Positions 1 through 10,200 are shown, numbered from the stretch's first letter. The stretch: 64,000 bases of DNA from Amborella trichopoda (GCF_000471905.2 NW_006500355.1:125951-189950), one strand, 5' to 3'. Notes: generated by a model not told the origin, from the letters alone. Translations and numbers: made by a program.

Positions 1-260
1 ATCGTCGTCATCTATTGTATCAAGATCTACCTCTCCATATTCTTCTTGCACATTGGGGTTATCGACATCGTCTATTGTATTGAGATCTACATTTTCATAT
101 TCTTGTTCCTTTGGTTCCGACTACAATCTATGAAATACATCTTGTAGATATTGTCCTACTACTTTGCTAATACTCTCTCTACTAGGTCTTCTTTGATTCT
201 ATCAAATCTTTGATCGAAGCTCTCCATAACTAGATCAAGGATCTTAGGGCTCTGATACCA
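1..260 (-). mobile_element. LTR retrotransposon 5' internal end: primer binding site and degenerate gag start
   Basis: Positions 248-260 are the exact complement of the 13-nt plant initiator-tRNA-Met primer site (TGGTATCAGAGCC), so the element runs on the minus strand with its LTR to the right. Just downstream on the minus strand, from ATG at 227, a short frame reads MESFDQRFDRIKEDLVERV, which resembles plant Gypsy gag N-termini, and then stops. Further left, another frame gives a strongly acidic stretch with two near-repeats (VDLNTIDDVD / VDLDTIDDDD). The element runs off the window edge, so its family (Gypsy or Copia) is not settled. It is not coding-competent here. Confidence 0.72.
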
Positions 261-261
261 A

Positions 262-1190
262 TTAATGCAGGGAGAAATAGTAACACGAATAACAATAAAT
301 AAATAGGGTTGAAAGAATATACCCTCTCTCAAGGTTTATTCAACTCTCAATCTCTGATCATTCTCTGATCTTTTACAGTCAAGGGATATCTCCCTTTAAA
401 TAGACTTCAAAACAAATAACTAAAAAAACCCTCTCTCTCTCACACATTCACAAACTTTTTCCATCTCTCTATTCATCTCCCTATTTTCTCTCTATTTTTA
501 GTCTGAAAGACCAATTGATGGAAGGAGAAATAGTAACACGAATAATAATTAAAAAAAAACAAAAAGGTTGAGAGAATATACCGTCTCTCAAGGTCTGCAA
601 GGGAATCCACCCCAAAAATGATTTTCACAAGATCAACTTTACTCAATCTTTTCACTAGATCAATTTTTCTCAATTCTCATTCCTTGACAGTGTTTCAAAA
701 AGCGGACCGCCCAGCGCTTGGGTGGCCGCCAGGCGGTCCAAAAGGCCTAGACGCATTGCCCAGGCCTAAGCAACCAAATTAGGCAGGTATCTTCAGGCGG
801 CCGCCTGAACCTGCCTAGGCAGCCGCCCAGGGTTTGCACCCCGCCCAGGGGCAGAAATGCCGCTCGTTGAGGCCATTTTTTGGTCATTTTTTTTAATATT
901 AAAGGTGCAAAATTGTGGGTTTTAAGTTTCAAATGAACCTAAAACCCATTAGAGGCTATTTTAGATAGAGAAAAACCCCAAAAGAAAAAATTTACTGGGT
1001 CGCCCAAGTTCTGGGTGCCGGGCGGCTTAGACCCCCCCGACCGCCTAGGTGCCACCTAGTGCTTTTTGAAACACTGTTCCTTGATTAGATCTGTGATCTC
1101 TTTACAATGAGGGACCTCTTCCTTTTAAATACACTTCAAATAAAATAAAATAAATAAATAACTAAAAAATAAATAAATAAAGTCTCCCTC
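262..1190 (-). mobile_element. Duplicated LTR-like segment of the same retroelement, split by a hAT MITE
   Basis: The stretch beginning at about 266 (ggagaaatagtaacacgaat) is repeated at about 522. Each copy is preceded by a primer-site-like sequence, perfect at 248-260 and decayed near 501-513. Both copies continue through similar blocks ending in the motif ctttaaatacacttcaaa or its variant. On the minus strand this gives TATTTAAAG, a possible LTR promoter TATA box. The second copy is interrupted by the MITE at 688-1076. Exact LTR borders cannot be fixed by eye. Confidence 0.55.
688..1076. mobile_element. hAT-type MITE, 389 bp, with perfect 8-bp target-site duplication
   Basis: The ends are inverted copies of CAGTGTTTCAAAAAGC. 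The flanks carry an exact 8-bp duplication, TTCCTTGA, at 680-687 and 1077-1084. An 8-bp duplication and a CAGTG-type terminus fit the hAT superfamily. The interior is GC-rich, built around CGCCTAGGC-like words at both ends, and has no coding capacity. Confidence 0.93.
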
Positions 1191-1440
1191 TAAAAAAAAT
1201 CTGTTATTTTCCATCCCCTCAACCTTTGATAAATCCAAAACATACCTTCCCATATCTAAATCTCATATCTTTCTCATATTTAAATCCCCCTTAAATCTCT
1301 CATTAAATCTATTTAAACCCCGCTTAAATCTCTCACTAAATCTCCATAAAATCTCCCACTTAACAATACTTACCAAAAATCTTGCCTCCTCCTACTTAAC
1401 TTTATCCTTATCCTAGCTCTCTTCCTATTCCTAATTAACA

Positions 1441-2245
1441 ATGAATAAAAAATAAACTCCAATTTTTATTTGCATCAGGAAATATGTAACAAATTTGTTG
1501 ACAGAAACACAGATGTTGGGTGTTAAGCCAACCGATACACTTATAGATCCAAGTATTAAACTGTCAAAGGATCATTGAAATTTATTAAAAGACCCTAGCA
1601 GATACAAAAGGCTGGTAAGAACACTTATCTGCCCAACAATCACTCAGCCAGATATAGCCTTTGCTTTGAATGTAGTGAGTCAGTTTATGCATTCGCCCAA
1701 AGCACCACATTGGGAAGTCATTAGAAGGATTTTGAGATATTTGAAGGGGACTCCAGATCAAGGACTCATCTTCAAGAAGAACGGCCATTTCATTATTGAA
1801 AGCTATTCTGATGCTAATTGGGTAGGATCTCAATCAAACAAAAGATCTAATACAGGCTATTGTACCTTTGTTGGAGGAAATTTGGTGACTTGGAAAAGCC
1901 GGAAACAAAATGTGGTAGCAAGGTCTACTGCAAAGGTTGAGTATAGAGCAATGGCTCACATTACATGTGAGCTAATGTGTTTGAAAACCTTGATGAAGCA
2001 AATGGGATTCTTGATTATTGAACCGATGAAGATGTTCTATCATATTGCTAGCAACCCAGTTTTTCATGAGAGAACAAAACATATCAAGGTCGATTACCAT
2101 TTTATTCAAGAGAAAGTGACAAGTAAGCATATACCACCTCCATATGTGAAGTCGAAGGATCAATTCGCACTTGGTCATAGCTAGACTCAACAGATTTGTT
2201 CCAAGCAGGGCATGGGTGATATATATGCCCCAACTTCAAAGGGAG
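1441..2245 (+). pseudogene. Ty1/Copia polyprotein remnant (end of reverse transcriptase plus RNase H)
   Basis: In conceptual translation, the stretch around 1483-1560 reads like the Copia sequence between RT and RNase H (KYVTNLLTETQMLGVKP). It is followed by the hallmark block ALNVVSQFMHSPKAPHW and then LRYLKGTPDQGL. The RNase H core follows: SYSDANWVGS, RSNTGYCTFVGGNLVTWKS, and an AKVEYRAMA motif (normally AEAEYRAMA). After about 2184 the frame is broken but the usual C-terminal words (EQICSK, DIYAPT) can be read. An in-frame stop near 1577 and the loss of everything upstream make this a dead fragment. Confidence 0.88.
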
Positions 2246-2500
2246 TGTTAAAGATTAGACCATTGTGGTTATGAGTGTTGAATGTAGTACTGGATATCTT
2301 TGTCCTTTTTATAAATTTTAGGGCATTAAGTTTTACTAAAGTACTTAAAGGGCATTTATATAATAGTCGTCCAATTATTACAATTAAAATTTAAAAGGTG
2401 CATGTGGGTTATGCAATTAGTCTAAGCACCTCTCTCTCTCACCTTTCATCTTTTTTCTCCTCTCTTTTCCTCTCCTTTTGCCTCTCTCTCTCCAGCTTTT
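2246..2500 (+). mobile_element. Probable 3' LTR start of the Copia remnant
   Basis: The pol remnant ends in a polypurine tract (AAAGGGAG) followed at once by TGTTAAAGATTAG, the usual layout of a Copia 3' LTR beginning with TG. The right border is not identifiable. A CT-rich run begins near 2430 and may lie inside or beyond the LTR. No matching upstream LTR is present. Confidence 0.5.
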
Positions 2501-2798
2501 ACTATTCATGGTACTGTTCATAGCACTATTCACAGACCTGTTAACAATACTATTCACACATCACATAGGGCGTGTTTGATAACAGGAAGTGTATTCCTGG
2601 AACTTGGAACTTACCTAATACTGTTCATGTTTTGTGTTAGGTAAAAAAACGGAAGTCAAATTGAGAACTCCACTATATTATTCATGTTCCCATCTTTGTG
2701 TATTAAAAAAGTTCCGACCAAAAGGTCAGAACTTGAAATTGGAAGTTTGGTTAAAACTTCATCCCCAGAAAAAAATTTGCCCTAGGATTTCTTCTTTT

Positions 2799-2888
2799 GT
2801 TCTTCGCTCGCACTGAGCCACCCCTCTCTTGGCACCGTCTCCTGTTCTTCGCTCACGCTGAGCCACCCCTCTCTTGGCACTTACAGCC
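2799..2888. repeat. 45-bp tandem duplication
   Basis: Two nearly identical 45-bp units start at 2799 and 2844 (gttcttcgctcgcac... / gttcttcgctcacgc...). They lie just upstream of the alpha-tubulin fragment. The translation of this stretch does not resemble any protein I know. Confidence 0.85.
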
Positions 2889-2996
2889 AGAGATAACCCT
2901 CAGCTCTCGCGGCTTAAAGCCAGAGCTAAACCCTCATCCCTCGCTAGGGTGAGAAGGAGGTCAGAGCTAGAGAGAGAAAGAGCGTAGAGAGACAAA

Positions 2997-3105
2997 ATGA
3001 GGGAAAGAGCATCAACATAGGGCAGGCGGGGATTCAAGTGGGGAATTCGTGTTGGGAGCTTTACTGTCTCGAGTATGGGATTCAGCCTGATGGGATCATG
3101 CCTAG
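2997..3105 (+). pseudogene. Alpha-tubulin first coding exon fragment
   Basis: Starting from ATG at 2997, MRE is followed by a 4-nt deletion and then by [19 protein letters not shown] and [12 protein letters not shown] (3011-3103). This matches the universally conserved alpha-tubulin N-terminus ([37 protein letters not shown]). The similarity stops at cctag|gttta (3105/3106), a plausible exon 1 donor in plant TUA genes, so the fragment looks copied from genomic DNA including the start of an intron. The remaining ~410 residues are absent. The frameshift and stop (tag, 3018-3020) in the ATG frame rule out tubulin function. Confidence 0.85.
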
Positions 3106-3276
3106 GTTTATTATACATCTTCTTTGGTTAATAGATGATGAATGGTGGGGATCCTCTCTTCTCTCTCTCTCTAACTCTAACAAAACCCAGGGTTTCTTTC
3201 ATCACTTTGGAGAAAAAATTGGGGTTTCTCTCAATTGAAACCCATCTCTCTATCTCATCTCTCTGTAATTTTTTTG

Positions 3277-3690
3277 TTTTGCAATGTGGTTGTTAACGAT
3301 TATGTATCAGCAGTGAGGAAATTGGCTTGTGAGCTTCTAGATTTATTGGCAACAAAGATGGGAATTGAGCCAAGGAATGCATTTAGTGGGTTCTTACGAA
3401 ACAAGAAGAGCAAGAAAGAATCAGTGTTCTGGATGAATCACTATCCTCAATGCCCTGAGCTTCAGTCCTCTTCTTACAACCTGATTGGCTTTGGAGAGCA
3501 TTCAGACCCACAGATACTTTTAGTGACGAGATCAAATAGCATATTAGGCCTCCAAATTTGCCTCAAAGATGGAAGTTGGGTCTCAGTCCCTTCTGACCCT
3601 CATTCTTTCTACATCAATGTAGGTGATTCGCTTGAGTTAATGTCAATACAAAAACTTTCAAGCTTTTTAGTTAAAAACCATATGATTTTC
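3277..3690 (+). pseudogene. Gibberellin 2-oxidase (2-oxoglutarate dioxygenase) exon 2 fragment
   Basis: The translation reads VVVNDYVSAVRKLACELLD, then a central region with WMNHYPQCPEL, GFGEHSDPQILLVTRSNS, GLQICLKDGSWVSVP and FYINVGDSLELM. This follows the middle exon of class I GA2-oxidases, including the H-x-D half of the iron facial triad. Homology ends near 3650, about where the family's second intron lies (after GDSLQVMTNGRF). The third exon, with the distal iron His and the 2-oxoglutarate-binding Arg, is missing, as is the first exon. The frame is open for about 400 bp, so the capture may be fairly recent. It cannot encode an active enzyme. Confidence 0.87.
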
Positions 3691-3878
3691 CTTTGATTTC
3701 CACTCCTTTCCTGTGACAATTTTGGTGATCCCCTTTTTTATTATAAAAAAAAAAAAAAAACATCCACTAAATTTTCAGTTTTGGAATTGGGGAGCAAGCA
3801 AGAGTGAAGGTGGTGAAAGTAAAGGGTTGTGTATGGATATCAAACATGTCGTTGCCCTTTCTAATTGGGTTTTTTTCT

Positions 3879-3980
3879 CATTTTGCTAGAGAGAGAAAGA
3901 GAGTTCATTTCTTATTGTTTTTTTTTTTTCATTTTGCTAGAGAGAGAAAGAGAGTTCAAACATGTAATGGTTTTTATCAC
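3879..3980. repeat. 51-bp tandem duplication
   Basis: The motif cattttgctagagagagaaa starts at 3879 and again at 3930, each copy continuing into gagttca. Nearby, three related words (ttcaaacatgt, ttcaaacgcgtt, ttcaaacacgtt) recur at about 3955, 4030 and 4075. The region up to 4240 has no recognisable gene. Confidence 0.75.
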
Positions 3981-4533
3981 TGAGTTTTTCTTATTTTGCA
4001 AAAAGTGGGAGCAAGGGTTTTGTGTCAAATTCAAACGCGTTATTGCTTTTATGCGTAAAGCGCTTTGTATCAAATTCAAACACGTTTTTGGTTTCCCTCG
4101 TGAATTTCGTCATTTATCATTTTTTTCTTGTTTTAGGCTTCTGGGCGATAATACCTCAAGTTTGGATAAATTTTGATTTTTTGAGGTCTTCTTTTTGGGT
4201 TTGGATATTTTTGGGGAGATTGGATTTCTAGTCAAAATTTACTGATGGCCAACATTTTGTTTGTTCATTTCGGACCCACAATACAATTCAAATGGAATAA
4301 ATTACAAATGGAATTCAAATGGAATAAATCCTGATCCTATATAAAATTTTGGATTCGGATTGGATCCAAATAGTCAAGATTCGATCATATCAGGATCTAG
4401 ATCTGATGCATACTATTCGGATCCGGTGGATCCGAACTCGATCCTAAAAATTCTCACCGCTACCTATGATCAATGGTCTGGATTTATTCGCCATAAGGAT
4501 GGCTAACCCTAATAAACCCTAACCCTAATAATG

Positions 4534-5125
4534 TATATAAATAGGCACCATGGGGACCTTATTCTCTACACCTTGAGCTCTCTCTCTCTCCCTCACGAGG
4601 TGGCACGCCACCCTTTCTCTGTCACTCTCTCTTGATCTCTTCTTTCTCTAGCCCCTCTAAGATAGAGAGTTATTTTTTAGAAAAGAAAAGAGGGGCACGC
4701 CCCAAACCCTAAAAGTTTAAGAAAAGGGGCATGCCCCAAGCCTGGGTATTGAGACCTAGCCTATCTAGCTTAGGTATTGAGACCTAGCCTACTAAGTCTA
4801 AGTATTGAAAGCTAGCGTACCATACTAGATATTAAGATCTAGCCTACCATACTAGATATTGAGATCTAGCCTATAGTTCCACTGTTGCTCTCTGATTTGA
4901 AAGGCTTGATAGCCTGAGGTTTCTCATACTTTAAAGATCTAAGAAAGACCTTGATCCCGTGCACCATAGTAGGAGGGGACCCGGAGTGGGGTGTGCAAAG
5001 TCCAGCTGAGGTAATCTTCTCGCAATTTATTTTCTATATATGCAATTATGTGTTTCATGATCCCAAGATCAAGTTTATGCAATTTTGTTGTGTAATAAGG
5101 AATTAGTAAAGTGGCAGCAAGTGAG
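4534..5125 (+). mobile_element. LTR retrotransposon remnant (LTR with TATA box, tandem repeats and degenerate primer site)
   Basis: A strong TATA box (TATATAAATAG, 4534-4544) is followed by a CT-rich leader, inverted GGGGCACGCCCC-type words near 4694 and 4729, about five 30-bp units of the type gatattgagatctagccta (4744-4874), and a block ending GTGTGCAAAGTCCAGCTGAGGT. At about 5111 lies GTGGCAGCAAGTGAGAG, which resembles a decayed TGGTATCAGAGC primer site. The segment 20279-20720 has the same order and similar words, supporting a shared repeat family. No internal coding region follows. Confidence 0.5.
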
Positions 5126-5199
5126 AGTCCTTGGGATTCTTTGTGTTTTTATTGTTTTTCGCAAGTAATTCAGGTGGTGAAAATAAAGAAAATAAAGAA

Positions 5200-6400
5200 A
5201 AAATTTAATCAATATACACTTGTCCGAGTTACATAGTCCTACTTTCATATACCATCTCTAGTCTCACCAATCAAAACTGTCGCCCATAAATAACACACCA
5301 CGGGACCTCATCCTATAGATGCCTAGTTAACTCATCAATAACGAAAACGAAGATATACAGGCTCAATACTAACCCTTGATGTAGGCCTCCTATCACTAAA
5401 ATTCACATGCCTCTTCACTAATTGTCCTCACATTAGTTAGCAATACCTCGTACATATCCCTAACCACGTCAATGTATCCTCTTAAGACTCCTTTCTTTTC
5501 CAGCACCCACCAAATTCTCTCTCTATGTATCCTATAATATGCTTTCTCTAAATCACTAAAGACCATGTAAAGGTTTTTTCTTTTCTCCCCAAACTTCTCA
5601 ATCAATTGCCTAAGTAAAAAATAGTGTGGCCCATAAGTTTGATTCCTTGGTCATTCGTACAACTCTGTATGTCTTCATTGTTCTTGTAAATAAATACCAC
5701 AATACTTTTTCACCATTCATATGGCAATTTCTTTGTTCTCGAAATCTTGTTGAACAGCTTGGTCAACTAGAAGATGCCAATATTTCCCTTGCACTTGCAA
5801 ACCTTTCTTGGTATTACCATCTGATCCTAAAGCCTTTCACTTCTCAAAACTTCTTTCACTTCAAATATCCAATACTACGTAAATTCTTCACCTTTCATTG
5901 ACCTCGTCATCCTTACTAACACCCTCTAATCCTCGCTCCTAATGCATTTAACGTGATGTAGGTCCCTTGTCCCTACACTTCATCTCTCTGATTGTTGCTA
6001 ACTTCAAGACATCTTTTTCACCTTCCTTTGTCCCCAATTTATTGTACAAATCATTATATGCCTTAAAGCTTAGCCTTATTTACAATTTTCTCAGCTTTCC
6101 TCTAGAAATTTCTTTGTTCTTCTAAATTTTGATCATTTCTATTCCCCTACCAAGCTTTATAACATGATTACTAGTCCCTAATAACACTTTGAACCTCCTC
6201 ACTCCACCACCAATTTCCTTATATAAAAATCTTTTCCCTCTAGATTCTCCTAAAACTTCTTTTGCCACTTCTTTAATACAAGTAGTTATCTCAATCCATA
6301 TAACATCATTTCATTAGAATTCCACTTTCCATCTGTCCTCAATTTAATCACTTTTTAACTTCCACCAACTAGTTCTTGGATACCCATTAATGTCACTCCT
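5200..6400 (-). mobile_element. RTE-type LINE reverse transcriptase remnant
   Basis: Read on the minus strand, the segment gives, in order, a region like KLATIREMKCRDKG, then LTKLFNKISRTKKLPYEW, NNEDIQSCTNDQGIKLMGH, MVFSDLEKAYYRIHRERIWW, KKGVLRGYIDVVRDMYE, and a block like DELTRHL-DEVPWC. These are the successive hallmarks of plant RTE-clade RT. The catalytic FADD equivalent is degraded (an IYGRQF-like reading). Stops and shifts throughout show an old copy. Confidence 0.85.
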
Positions 6401-6746
6401 CTTCCATCTCTTCATGCAAACATCTATAACTATGAGTTTATATTGCATGATGAAACTCTCTCCTAGAATAATCTTACAATCTTTATATGAAGATCATTCG
6501 GTCTTCTTCTTAAATAAAAAAAGTTCATCTGGCTTTTATATGATCCACTTTTGTAATTTTAAATGTTCATCTCGTTTTTTAATTTTGAAATAATCAAATA
6601 TGAACAAGAAAAATGAAAAAATCAAATTTACAAAAATCGAACAATGCAAAAGCCAAATGCCTGCTGTAGATCGACCCACGACGCTCAAAAATCAAACACC
6701 TAACTGAAAATCAAATTCGTACAAATGCGCGAAAATTGGTTGAGCA

Positions 6747-6993
6747 CAGGGCTGGCAATGGGCAGGGCAGCCCAGCCCTATAAATGTAGGGCACCATAAA
6801 CTGTGGCCCAAGGGGCAGGCTTGGGCCAGTGCTGGCCCGGTTCAGTCCGGCCCTCTTTTATCATTTTTTTTTTGTTATTTTTTCCTCATTTGTTTTTGGC
6901 CCGGCCGGCCTGGCCCTAATAGCGCTAGGGCCGGCCCTATGGGGACAAGGGCTGAGCTAGGGCTAAGGTTGGCCCGGCCAGTTGCCACCCTTA
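6747..6993. mobile_element. hAT-type MITE, 247 bp, with perfect 8-bp target-site duplication
   Basis: The element starts CAGGGCTGGCAATGGGC and ends GCCAGTTGCCACCCTTA, imperfect inverted termini of the hAT (C/T)AGGG-TGGCAA type. The exact 8-bp duplication GTTGAGCA flanks it at 6739-6746 and 6994-7001. The interior is rich in GGCCCGGCC words and non-coding. Confidence 0.94.
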
Positions 6994-7464
6994 GTTGAGC
7001 AATTTCAAATAGGTTTACAGTTTTAAAAGAGTATGTAATATCCCCACCTAGGGCTTAAATTTGGTGTTGAAATGCCCCTAAATAAGCTCAAAAATAAAAG
7101 ATACACAAATATTTTTGACAGACAAGAGAGTAAGGAAACAGCCTGACTTGCAAGTCTTGGCAAACTTGGCTAGGACACAAGACTCAAGCCAAATCCGACA
7201 AGAGTACTGGTGAACTAGCCAAGTTAGGGCGTTCATACCCTATTTGCTTTGGGACCCTCAAGATCCACCACCTCACTGATCCAAAGTAATATGACTGGAT
7301 CTCAGACCAGATGAAGAAGACGGTGGCATCAAAGGAATGGGATTTTGTACCCATATCAAGGAGTTATTCTAGACGAAGTGTTCAAGAAATAATCAACCAC
7401 CACCAGTTTTGGGATAGGTGCAACTAGATTGTTGCTGCCACCAACCAAGTTGTAGAAGTCTTAC

Positions 7465-7640
7465 GGGGCGTTTGATAACAGAGAAAATAGGGAAAAGTCT
7501 CACACTTTCTCTTGTACTATAGTTTTCACCCATTTGAGAACAATAAAATTGGGGAAAGTCAGAACTTATTTTTCCCCATTTCACTATTCCCTTGAGGGAT
7601 GTGGAAAACCATAGGCACCCTTGTGCTGCCACTTTCAGAG
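7465..7640 (+). other. Putative DNA-element terminus with GTTTGATAAC motif
   Basis: The stretch starts ggggcgtttgataacag, very like sequences at 2568 (gggcgtgtttgataacagg) and 13738 (ggcctgtttgataactgg). This suggests one transposon end family. No opposite end or target duplication was found here. Confidence 0.35.
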
Positions 7641-7669
7641 AAAGTTACAAATCATCAACACATATAATA

Positions 7670-8315
7670 ATATTATATTTGAATGGTTACCTTTATTGAA
7701 TAAAATAATAGTAGTACAAAACAAAAGAGAGAGGCAGCCCACAAACTGGGTGCTCCGAGTACAGAAAAGAGAGAAGAAAAAGAAAAGAGACGCAAAGAGT
7801 AAAAGAGGGCGAAGTACAAAAAGATGGGTAGCTATATCTCTTGACAAACAAAAAAAAACTTAAAATCGAAAAGGTGTTCTTCAGAAGGTAGCGGAAGCTG
7901 TGAAGCACGGAGCAGAGGGCAGCTTTGCAGGTCAGGTTCTATTTGCAGGGGCAGGCCCGCTGTCTGTCAGAAAGGGGCAGCTACTCAATCCAAAAGGGGT
8001 AGGTGCTTGGAGTGTGCACTCAACCCAATTGTTGCATGAAGTAGAAAGAAAGGTGGAAGAGAAAGACGTGGGGGGGGGGGGGGGGGGTAAGGCCAGGCGA
8101 AAAAACGAAATGAGGGAGGAGAGGAGAAAAGGAAAGACACGAGGAGGGAAGAGAGCGAGGAGAGGAGGGAAAGGGTTGAGAGGTCAGAATAGTATGCGTG
8201 GCGAGGTGGAGAAGAGAGTAGGAAAGGAAGGTGAAGAGAGAATAGGGAAAGCAGGGACGAAGAAGAAGGGTAGAGCGGAAGAGAGAAGGAAAAAGAAAAG
8301 GATGGCTCAATTATA
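7670..8315 (-). mobile_element. Probable LINE 3' region (minus strand), GA-rich, with an 18-G run
   Basis: Words at about 7732-7760 (gaggcagcccacaaactggg, then a gctcc-gtacag block) resemble 25560-25600 (aaggcagcccacaagatggg), which lies in a minus-strand L1 remnant, so this is probably the same LINE 3' UTR. From about 7860 to 8315 the sequence is a GA-rich tract with a run of 18 G at 8070-8087. A 138-residue open frame here is only the lysine/arginine/glutamate-rich reading of that tract. Confidence 0.42.
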
Positions 8316-8384
8316 AAACATCCCCCTGATCATAATACAATATTATTATATTATATATTATTATATTATATATAATATATTATA

Positions 8385-8781
8385 GGGTGTGGTTTGCATA
8401 AGGTTGCAACCTTAACACAATCTAATTAAGGCATACCTCTAAATTTTATCATAAATGTAATTTTGATATTAAAAATTCTTAGGATTGCTTGAGAATCTAT
8501 TTTCATCTCTAATTATAAAATTTTAAACTTTAAAAATGGTTCAAATCAAGTAGATCTATAAGCACATGAAACTCATGAAAAATGGACAGTCTACATAATG
8601 TGTTGCAAGATACACTATTTTGCGGACTCCAAATCCTTTTTTCATTTAATATTCATACATCTTGATGTTGAGATGATCAATTAGAGGGTTTTCCAATATC
8701 CAAACAACCTTATATAATGGATTTTTTAGGTGCATCTTTAATTCTACATTTTAAGGTTGCGATCTTATTTAAACATTTTCC
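8385..8781 (+). mobile_element. Mutator-like MITE (family A), 397 bp, perfect 9-bp target-site duplication
   Basis: The element begins GGGTGTGGTTTGCATAAGG and ends in the reverse complement of GGAAAATGTTTAAATAAG; both ends then share GCAACCTTAA. It is flanked by TATATTATA at 8376-8384 and 8782-8790. The match sits in AT-rich DNA, so the duplication alone is weak evidence, but the copy at 24271-24664 has the same ends and an independent perfect duplication. The family core includes catcttgatgttgagatgat. Confidence 0.88.
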
Positions 8782-8789
8782 TATATTAT

Positions 8790-9590
8790 AATATATTAAT
8801 ATATTACAATATACCATAATATAACATTATAACATATTATAATACTATTACAATATATTATAATATGTAATATTATAATATAATATATATTATATTATAA
8901 TATGTAATATTATAATATAATATATATTATATTATTATATGTATATTATTATATGATATATAATATAATATATTGAATAATATAATAATTTATTATATTA
9001 TATTATAATTTATTATAATATATTAATGTGATATGATATGATAATACAATATAATTAATAAAAATAATATAATAATATTATATTATATATATTATATTAA
9101 TGCGATATAATATGATAATATATTATAATAGATTATTATGATATAATATAATTATATATAATACTTTATTAAATTATATTATAATTTATTATATTATACT
9201 ATTATTTATTATAATATATTAATGTGATCGATATGATAATACATTATAGTCAATAAATATATCATATATTATACATAATATTATATGTTATTATATATAA
9301 TATTATATTATAATAACATTCTTATATATAATCTATTATATATAATATAATATTGTAATAATATACAATAAATATAATATAATATCATAATATTATATTA
9401 TAATATAATAAATTATCTATAAGAATAATAATAATACATTATATTATAATTATACGGTGATATATAATTTATTATATATAATATAATATTGTAATAATAT
9501 ACAATAAATATAATATAATAACATTAATATTAATATTAACATTATATAATATTATGATATTGTAACATAACAATATGATAATATTTTTTT
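8790..9590. repeat. AT-rich low-complexity block (TATTATAATAT-type)
   Basis: About 800 bp composed almost only of A and T in irregular ATT/TAT/ATA words, continuing a shorter run at 8335-8384 that the family A MITE interrupts. No fixed repeat period was apparent by eye. A similar block lies at 31813-32215 inside the ABCE gene. Confidence 0.9.
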
Positions 9591-9735
9591 TTTATGAAGT
9601 TAATGGTTGCATTAAGTAAAAAGGAAATATTACAGTTTTCCATCGAGAGGGCCCACAAGCCAGGCCTCTCGGCAAAAAAATAGGCTACCAAACAGGAGGA
9701 ACCCAATATAAAAAAGGGTGGGGCTTATAAGTTAT
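9585..9735 (-). mobile_element. Possible minus-strand LINE 3' end inside the AT-rich block
   Basis: A poly-T run at about 9585-9594 is followed by ordinary-composition DNA containing gagggcccacaagccaggcc, similar in type to the LINE 3' segments near 7732 and 25560. AT-rich sequence resumes after about 9735. This looks like a short 5'-truncated LINE insertion, inferred from composition and poly-T only. Confidence 0.35.
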
Positions 9736-9825
9736 CTATTATAATAATATAATATTATATAATTTAACATAATTTATGATATTATATAATATATAATATT
9801 ACATAATGGGAGAGTATGAGGTCAG

Positions 9826-10200
9826 TCTGCTAGCTAATAGCTATAGTAAACGCCCAATGGGTCAAATTGAATCTAGGCCGATCCAATGGCTAGGATCATA
9901 TTTCATAATTGAATTTTAATGTCTTTTCTACAAATCCAAATCACTTGAAATTTGGAGCAACTATTCTTAAAAAATACGACATCTAATAAAAATATCAAAA
10001 AAATAATTCATAAAATTTAAATGGATCAAAATACCCCTGAAAAGTTTTCAAGGGTATTTTGGTCAATTGAATTTTTTATAATAATTTTTTAAATATTTTT
10101 ATTAGGTGCGCCTTGATGAAAAGAGTGGATGTACCAAATTTCATATGATTGGCCCTTGGGCTTTACACTAGGTTGGCTTCCCATGAGTCATAAACCCAAT
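9826..10200. mobile_element. MITE-like inverted element (related to 48031-48448)
   Basis: The arms are roughly inverted: tagctatagtaaacgcccaa at about 9838 on the left, and gggctttacacta on the right. The centre is a palindrome-like pair around 10030-10062, aaaatacccctgaaa and caagggtattttgg. The same central words occur at 26811-26845 and 48220-48255. No clear target duplication was seen. Confidence 0.5.

Noticed and set aside
3235-3696. Functional GA2-oxidase gene
   Set aside because: Only the middle exon is present; the second iron-binding His, the 2-oxoglutarate Arg and the N-terminal half are missing.
3835-3857. Opposite terminal repeat of a gene-capturing element starting at 2568
   Set aside because: The match needs a 6-nt gap and the flanking bases (catcacata / tttctaatt) are not a duplication; kept only as a hint.
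4500-4530. Telomere-like AACCCTAATAAACCCTAACCC
   Set aside because: Only about three units with interruptions; a telo-box-like promoter word or chance, not an interstitial telomere array.
7900-8316. 138-codon ORF rich in Arg/Lys/Glu/Gly
   Set aside because: It is the translation of a GA- and G-rich tract (18 G in a row) with no domain and a mirror ORF on the other strand.
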